NCBI GenBank assembly: GCA_038025085.1 | Contig: CM076146.1 | Coordinates: 10,912,001-10,976,000, forward strand | DNA from: Tetragonia tetragonoides | Taxonomy: Eukaryota > Streptophyta > Magnoliopsida > Caryophyllales > Aizoaceae | Length of the DNA stretch: 64,000 nucleotides | Direction: 5' to 3' | Shown: piece after piece, positions 58,708-64,000 of the stretch | Position numbering within the stretch: the stretch's first letter is position 1 | How the letters are laid out: each line of letters opens with the position of its first letter | Program-made: the position numbers and the translations under genes | Notes under the pieces: generated by a model | The model's input: the letters and a program-made list of their open reading frames with translations, nothing else | Databases searched by the model: none | Told to the model about the DNA's origin: nothing

Positions 58708-60970
58708 GTGGTGAACAACGCGAGCATCTACAGGGGGCTGTCCTTCATATCCCTATGAACAGCCTGTGCTGGAGAAGTTGAAGAGAGTCGGAGTCTCCTA
58801 GTGTGCAAGTCTAGTCGAGTCTAGTCAAGTTTAATGATGTCTAGTTTGTCTTTTTAATTCGTCTATAGAGTCTAGCTTACTTCTCGTGTAATGCTTTTCT
58901 TCGATTCAATAAAGATTGCATTTTGATTCCCATCATTGTTCTTTGTGCAATCCTATGACGAACTTAAGTTGCCTATGACGGAATAAAAATAAAAATCAAA
59001 AAAAAAAAAATTGAAAACAAAGCCTTTATTGTGGAAAACATCAAACAGGAACTCCCTAATGATCATCCCCATAGAGGACATACAGTTGAACCGTCCGTGC
59101 CGAGGACAGGAGTCATTCATTTGGCACCTCACATTAATATTCTTTCCTACCGTATACATCATTACCACTTGCAACCCTTTGAGCCTTAAAGACATAGCCT
59201 TTCATTTCTTAACCACATCATCATTATCCGGGGAATGGGTGTGTGCGACATGGGAATAGAAGCAACCTTCTAGGCAAGGTGGACCGACCTACAAAAAGAA
59301 GCCACCGAGAGAAATGAAAACAAAAAAAAAAAAGAAGAAGAGAAAACTCGAAAGTTCATGAGCAAAAAAATAAATAAAAAATAAAAAAAAAAGGAGAAAA
59401 AAAGTCGAGAGCGATCAAAGATCCAAAAAAGTGCAAACACTTCAAGCACAACCAAACAATGGCCTTACCCAAACATAGGTCTCTTAGCCACCTTGCCTAG
59501 ATCAAAAACTTCTATACCATCTAGCATACTTTGGGGAGGGGATTTACATTGGGTTTCTTTGAGCCTTTATCCTTTCATTGACTCCTTAACCCAGCCTGGT
59601 ATTACAATCCAAAAGCCCTCCAAGAGGTACGACCATTCAATCGTATAGTCCTGAACTAAGTTGGCCTGATTCCACACACTAGATATGTAGGAAACCTCAA
59701 GGAGGTCCGGCCACGACAACCCCTTTATCACATGATCATAAGGAGTTCTCCCATTCCACCATTCTCATCTAAGGCTAAAAAAAAAAAAAAAAAGAAGAGC
59801 CCGGTAGTTTGAAAACACGAAAGAGCGGCCTAGGCAAAAGTTAGGGCAACCAAAAAAATATATATATATATAAAACAAATTTAACATCTTGAGGCAACTT
59901 AAATTTCCGAGGATTTAGAACATGGTTTATTATTTAAGAACTCTTTGGTCAGCCATCTAGAGTCATACTCATCACTTTTCCCGTAGGCTTACACATAGAC
60001 TTCCCAACTAGGGGCTTTTTCAGAATGAGTTGGTTCTTTGTCCGCTACGTTTCATGTTGTCCATTCCGTCCCCATACCTTAAGTTATGATATTTTGAACC
60101 GCTGCATCAACATCCGAGCTCCTCGAGTAGGTCATAATCATAAAGAACCACACATAAAACTGGGGGCTGATTCTCCCTTGACTGCACCCAGTCTTGTCCA
60201 CTTGTCTCTTACTCTGTCAAGATCACCACAAGAATTCAATGAAATTCTTGATCACAAAAACTTTTCCCATATGAAGACCCTCTTTAGACCCTATAGGAGA
60301 GTCGTGCATGTTAGGCTAGGCCGCATGGAGTTGTCAGTCAATAGAGTCTTGCATACATCATTTTTGCATAAGTACTAGAGTCGCCTTCAAAGGCATACTT
60401 TCTCAGTGTCTTGAGTCCCTGCGTGTTTACATGTCAATCCCCCTGTGCCCCATGCATATTAGTATGTCATGTCTTGTGCAATCTTGTCATGGTCGGTCGG
60501 GCATGTCTATTGCATCTTTTCCCTATGTGCATATTTCCACTTCAGGTTTGAGTCTACCCGCTCTTCATCGAAACCAGCAAGCCCGGAACTCATGATAAAG
60601 CCCAGAAGTGACCTCTCGACAACAACCAAGAATGGAAATAACCTCCCAACAATAGTCTGCACGCGCGGGCCCAACTTGCTGTCCCTCGATCCTTTTTCCA
60701 GTCCAAAGTTCGTTATTCCAGTTTGTTCGCAGAAAATATTAGTACCAAGCGCGCGGGAGCAAGACTTTTCGGCCCACAAGTTCAAATACGACAGTTGGCC
60801 CATTTTACGGTACCAACTACTTTCAGGTAAAGCTAACCCAATTATATTTTGCAGGTCCAAAATACTGAAACTCGGATACATGCAGCGATGACTTTTACCG
60901 CCCAGAGTGCCAAAAAGTATTTTAATCCCGGAAAGTCTGTCGGCCATACCAAATATCCCAAACATCCCAA
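58708..60970 (+). other. retrotransposon-like untranslated spacer
   Basis: About 2.3 kb without a supported gene. It holds long A-rich tracts (58988-59011, 59318-59400 and 59778-59793), a (TA) run at about 59860, and stretches such as GATATGTAGGAAACCTCAAG that resemble the noncoding 3' parts of Tat/Ogre elements. The overlapping 140- and 152-aa frames at 60469-60965 oppose each other and show no known domain. I treat this as the internal remnant of the LTR element, deleted for gag-pol. Confidence 0.55.
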
Positions 60971-60973
60971 TGT

Positions 60974-61215
60974 CACAAATTTTGGGTCAGTCAATGATCG
61001 CTTAAGCTATTGCGGTTAAACTGTCCTTCTACGAGATCACAAATTTTGGGTCAGTCAATGATCGCTTAAGTTATTGCGGTTAAACTGTCCTTCTGCGAGG
61101 TTACTTATTTTGTATAGTCAATGATTGCTTAAACTGTTGCAGTTATACTATCCATTATTTTTTATATGTTTCAGTCAATGATTGTTTAAGCTCTTGCATT
61201 TAAACTGTTCATAAG
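60974..61215 (+). repeat. minisatellite, about 57-64-bp unit, four copies
   Basis: TCAATGATCGCTTAAG and its variants recur at 60991, 61055, 61118 and 61175. The first two units (64 bp) are nearly identical and the later two are diverged and shorter. Tandem repeats in the 3' untranslated region are a known trait of Tat-lineage elements. Confidence 0.88.
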
Positions 61216-61227
61216 TTTTAACCATTT

Positions 61228-61480
61228 TACATCCGTCATTTTAATCGCGCTGTCTCATCGACCTTTTCGTTTCTTGTGCGGAGACGGAATCTCGGCATCA
61301 GCCGAGTGGTGTTTAGTCATTGTTTGCTCGATAAAGCATTTATACTATTCACTCTCACGTTAATTCCCATTTACAGCCGTTATTTTTAATCGCACTGTCT
61401 CGTTGACTTTTTTGTTTCTCGTACATGGACGCAATCTCGACACCTGCCGAGTGGTGTTTAGTCACTGTTTGTCGAAGCAC
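61228..61480 (+). repeat. 145-bp duplication
   Basis: Two diverged copies: ATCGCGCTGTCTC at 61244 and ATCGCACTGTCTC at 61389. Both are followed by CGAGTGGTGTTTAGTCA. Like the adjacent minisatellite, this is typical of retrotransposon untranslated spacer. Confidence 0.82.
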
Positions 61481-61740
61481 TCCACGTTCATCATTCTCAA
61501 AGTATTACTAACTTTTTCATTCACTCTGAATACAGGTCCCCAGCAGACGTGTAGACCATCTACGAGCGGTGTTCTATCCTTCTACCATAACCTCTATATT
61601 CTCTTGTGTTCACAGAGATGAAATCTTAGCACGCTACGAGCATGTCCCAACTCAGGTTTGTCTTCATGTGCATACATATTGTACACTCTCACACACCAGG
61701 AGGCGTGTCATCATCATCTTTCCTCCTTGGCTTTACTTAC

Positions 61741-62650
61741 CTACATGGCATGTAAGGATGCTCGTCACCTCTCAACTTTCGAAGCATGAAGCGCCTTCTA
61801 ATGTTGTTCACAAGCTTGCGCTTTTTTGACCAGCAGCTCTCGCATATGTCCTTCGGAGAAGGCACTAGGAGGTGGTTAACCTTCCACTCGAACTCGGACA
61901 AGCATAGCTCATTGCCAACACCCTGAAAACTCAGCGCCCAACGGTCGCCTTTGCCATACTTCTCATCGTTGATGTAGCCAGTCTTCAGTACCACATCGTC
62001 ATATTTCTCCTTGAGACCTCTCCAAGGATGCATGTTGGGTAAGCCATCCAGTAAGAGTTCTACCCAGAAACCTTTGTGTATCCTCGTACGATTCTCATAT
62101 TTGTAACGCTCGATCACAGTGTACGCACGATGGATGTAGGCACGGATGTCATGTAGCTCGGCATCAGTGGCAAAGAAAGGCTCCACGGGAGGAGACACAT
62201 CAGTAGGAGGCGAAGGAGGTACTTGCCGCTTGCATCACCAATATCCTCTAAGTCTGGCATGCTAGGTGAATCAGGGACTCCAGCTCCATACTCAAATCGC
62301 ATCTCGAGATCCACAAAGTTAGGCTCAACGCTTGGCTCGTCAGCAGGAGCATTGTCAGCCTCAGGTTCGGACTCAGTAGGTTCCTCATCAGACTCAGAAT
62401 CCTCGTTAGCTTCCAAGTCATGGTTAAGATCGATTGGCACGTCGTTATCACGATCACCATGCGCGGGTTGATCCACCTCATGCTCGTGTGCGCCATTATC
62501 GTGCGCCACAGGCTCGTGTGCGGCCTCGTCTTGCGTTGGTTTGCTATCAAAGATATGCACGTATTCCACCTCGTTCTCAGATTCAACGATCATCGCTCGT
62601 GGTTTTCTACCTCTGGTCGATTTCATCGCAGTCAAACGAGTAATTGCCAT
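61741..62650 (-). pseudogene. frameshifted gene-like ORF, possible SANT/Rap1-Myb domain
   Basis: Two minus-strand frames join head to tail. The first starts at an ATG (62650, MAITRLTAMKSTRGRKPRA), has a basic start and then a long acidic region (SESDEEPTESEPEAD). It loses sense after DIGDASGK. A one-base shift near 62230 moves to the second frame (VPPSPPTDVSPPVEPFF), which runs to 61741. The second part has helix-turn-helix-like spacing: FFATDAELHDIRAYI, GFWVELLLDGL, then HPWRGLKEKYDDVV. This resembles SANT/Rap1-type Myb domains (W...L...HxWxxLKxxY), but weakly. It ends at a consensus splice donor, TAG|GTAAGT (61741/61740). It lies 180 bp downstream of an LTR/PBS on the same strand, where gag would be expected, but no Gag motif is visible. 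It could be a captured host gene or an unusual retrotransposon ORF. The shift could also be a sequence error. Confidence 0.55.
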
Positions 62651-62827
62651 CTACAAAAGGGCAATCAAACAATAAGGAGATTTAAATCACAATTAAGGTG
62701 ATTTCAAGTAATTCCTAACTTCTAGGACTACTACGCTCAACGGTTTAATTACATTTTGTTTTCCCCAAAATGAAACTAATCTTTATTAATTTCATTTATT
62801 AAACCTATGCAACCTTTTAAACCAAGG

Positions 62828-62839
62828 GCTCTGATACCA
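62828..62839 (-). other. second tRNA-iMet primer-binding site
   Basis: TGGTATCAGAGC on the minus strand, two bases after an LTR-type end (GGGTGTTACA). It marks the 5' end of another minus-strand LTR element. Confidence 0.85.
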
Positions 62840-62841
62840 TT

Positions 62842-63532
62842 TGTAACACCCACGAATTCGCAATGATTTCCAGGGAACTATCGACGTCGCTATACACGAC
62901 TCGACACAGCTGAACCATCCCAAACCCAAGGGTTTCTACTGCAACATTTATCGCTAAGGAATAAATGCTAAGCAGAAAGAAAAGCTAGGTATCAAAGGAA
63001 GCATCCAAACAAACTAACATTAATATCAGAGTTGTCTATCAAGTGAACTTAAGTCCATTAAAGTATTATTACAACTTTGCCTTCGAGGGCACAAACCAAA
63101 AATCCCATAATCCAAAAGAAATAATAAGTTTAGAGAACAAGTCCACAATTAAACTCCAAAGCTACATGTCCTCACTCAACAACACCTGCACTTTGGTTTC
63201 CGTGACGGAAACAAGGTACAGAAGAAAAGAGAAGAAACAAAAGAAATAAAAATCAGATAAACTGAACAAACGTCGTCCATACCCAGTAAACACACTTTCG
63301 CAAACCTTACCTGGGTTTTAGAAGAATCATTGAAATTCATTTGCTTGTACAACTACTCATACAATCAAGCACACGCATACTCAATATTCAATTACATGCA
63401 ATTGTAGGCTACCGTACTTTTATCCCCTTTTTCGCCCACTTTTTCCTTTGGGTTTCCGGGCAGCCTGGGAGAGCGCGGTCGTTCGGGTTTTCGTGAACCT
63501 TTGAATGCGAATGCACATTAAGATTTTTCTTT
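62842..63532 (-). mobile_element. LTR (partial definition) of a minus-strand element
   Basis: The plus strand reads TGTAACACCCACG from 62842, that is, an LTR ending GGGTGTTACA in element orientation immediately before a PBS. The outer end is not resolved; I bound it at the start of the Tat-like LTR. No second copy of TGTAACACCC is present to the left in the window, so its partner LTR is lost or deleted. The ORF at 63043-63249 has no support. Confidence 0.5.
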
Positions 63533-64000
63533 TGCACTAAGGACATGATTAAAATTGTCGAAAGTCGCCACCAAATTTAAGGTAATTTGGAAACCTTGGA
63601 ATCAAGTCGATAGTTTAGAAAGACGTCAACTCCATTCCTGTGCACCCCATTCCCTATTGGGGAGATTGATTTCATAAATGAGTTCGGGGGCGTGAGTACG
63701 AGCTAGGAAGGTGTTAGGCACCCAACTCGCCCGTTGACAACAACGGCCTTTACTAATTGATTCAATTTCATTATTAATGCTATGGTTCCAAACAAGGTTC
63801 AATGTGTCCAAATTCCTAGTTTTAACTAAAGGGTTGAACAAATATTATTATTGTGACGACTCTTAACAATTTATCAAATTACATGCTTGTATTGCTAAAA
63901 TCGATAAATATGCTAAAACCTGCAAGTTAGAAGACAAACCAATAATTCATCCACCAATCCACAATAACAAAATTAAAACAATATTCATTCATCCATTAAT
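63533..64000 (+). repeat. Tat/Ogre-like LTR, copy 2 (runs off window)
   Basis: It begins TGCACTAAGGACATG and is collinear with 57269 onward, about 6.26 kb away, with small indels (for example loss of about 40 bp where copy 1 has 57702-57745). It is either the partner LTR of copy 1 or a separate insertion. No purine-rich tract precedes it. Confidence 0.68.

Noticed and set aside
60469..60965. Overlapping 140-aa plus and 152-aa minus ORFs
   Set aside because: Opposite-strand overlap in retroelement spacer with no family resemblance. Motifs such as CAGGTAAAG...TTTTGCAGG suggest noncoding or splice-like sequence, not protein.
1..64000. tRNA, rRNA or telomere repeat tracts
   Set aside because: No clover-leaf candidates with A/B boxes, no rRNA-like conserved stretches and no TTTAGGG arrays were found by reading. 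tRNA similarity is limited to the two primer-binding sites.

Overview
The window looks like plant nuclear DNA, probably from a eudicot. It holds Ty3/gypsy and Tat/Ogre-like LTR retrotransposon parts, a tRNA-iMet primer-binding site, a piece of a spliced ribosomal-protein gene and megasatellite-scale tandem repeats. There are no bacterial-style operons, ribosome binding sites, RNA genes or CRISPR arrays. The species cannot be named from the sequence.

Positions 1-54105 are one very large satellite array. The monomer is 168 bp (for example, successive monomer starts at 1, 169 and 337), giving roughly 310 copies. Unusually, the array is not head-to-tail throughout. It is cut into about 50 blocks that alternate between the two strands, from under 200 bp to 3.5 kb each. 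Many of the switch points recur as copies of the same junction. In the middle (21.8-46.8 kb) the mosaic itself is duplicated: a 10,293-bp block is followed by a second version of 14,684 bp. The second version differs by one extra 4,775-bp tandem copy, a 1,069-bp deletion, and gains of 183 bp and 504 bp (exactly three monomers). Four larger non-satellite islands sit in the array. One carries a recognisable exon of ribosomal protein eL24 (3870-3934) and another is a broken C-terminal piece of a Ty3/gypsy integrase (20626-20849). Two others (13539-13689 and 14820-15514) are unidentified.

At 54106 the array stops inside a monomer, exactly at the LTR of a complete-looking but non-autonomous Ty3/gypsy element on the minus strand (54106-57255). 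It has two 829-bp LTRs, a tRNA-iMet PBS, a Gag-only reading frame and a polypurine tract, but no pol. Its far side does not return to satellite and there is no matching target-site duplication.

Positions 57269-64000 are a nest of older retrotransposon pieces. There are two Tat/Ogre-like LTR copies in plus orientation (57269-58707, and 63533 running off the window), about 3 kb of retrotransposon-like untranslated spacer with minisatellites, and a minus-strand gene-like sequence. That sequence (61741-62650) has a one-base frameshift, an acidic region, a possible SANT/Rap1-Myb-like domain and a consensus 5' splice site. It lies downstream of a second tRNA-iMet PBS and an LTR end (62828-62842).

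The only intact coding region I can support is the Gag-like ORF. All the short ORFs in the satellite arise because the monomer length is a multiple of three and are not supported as genes.
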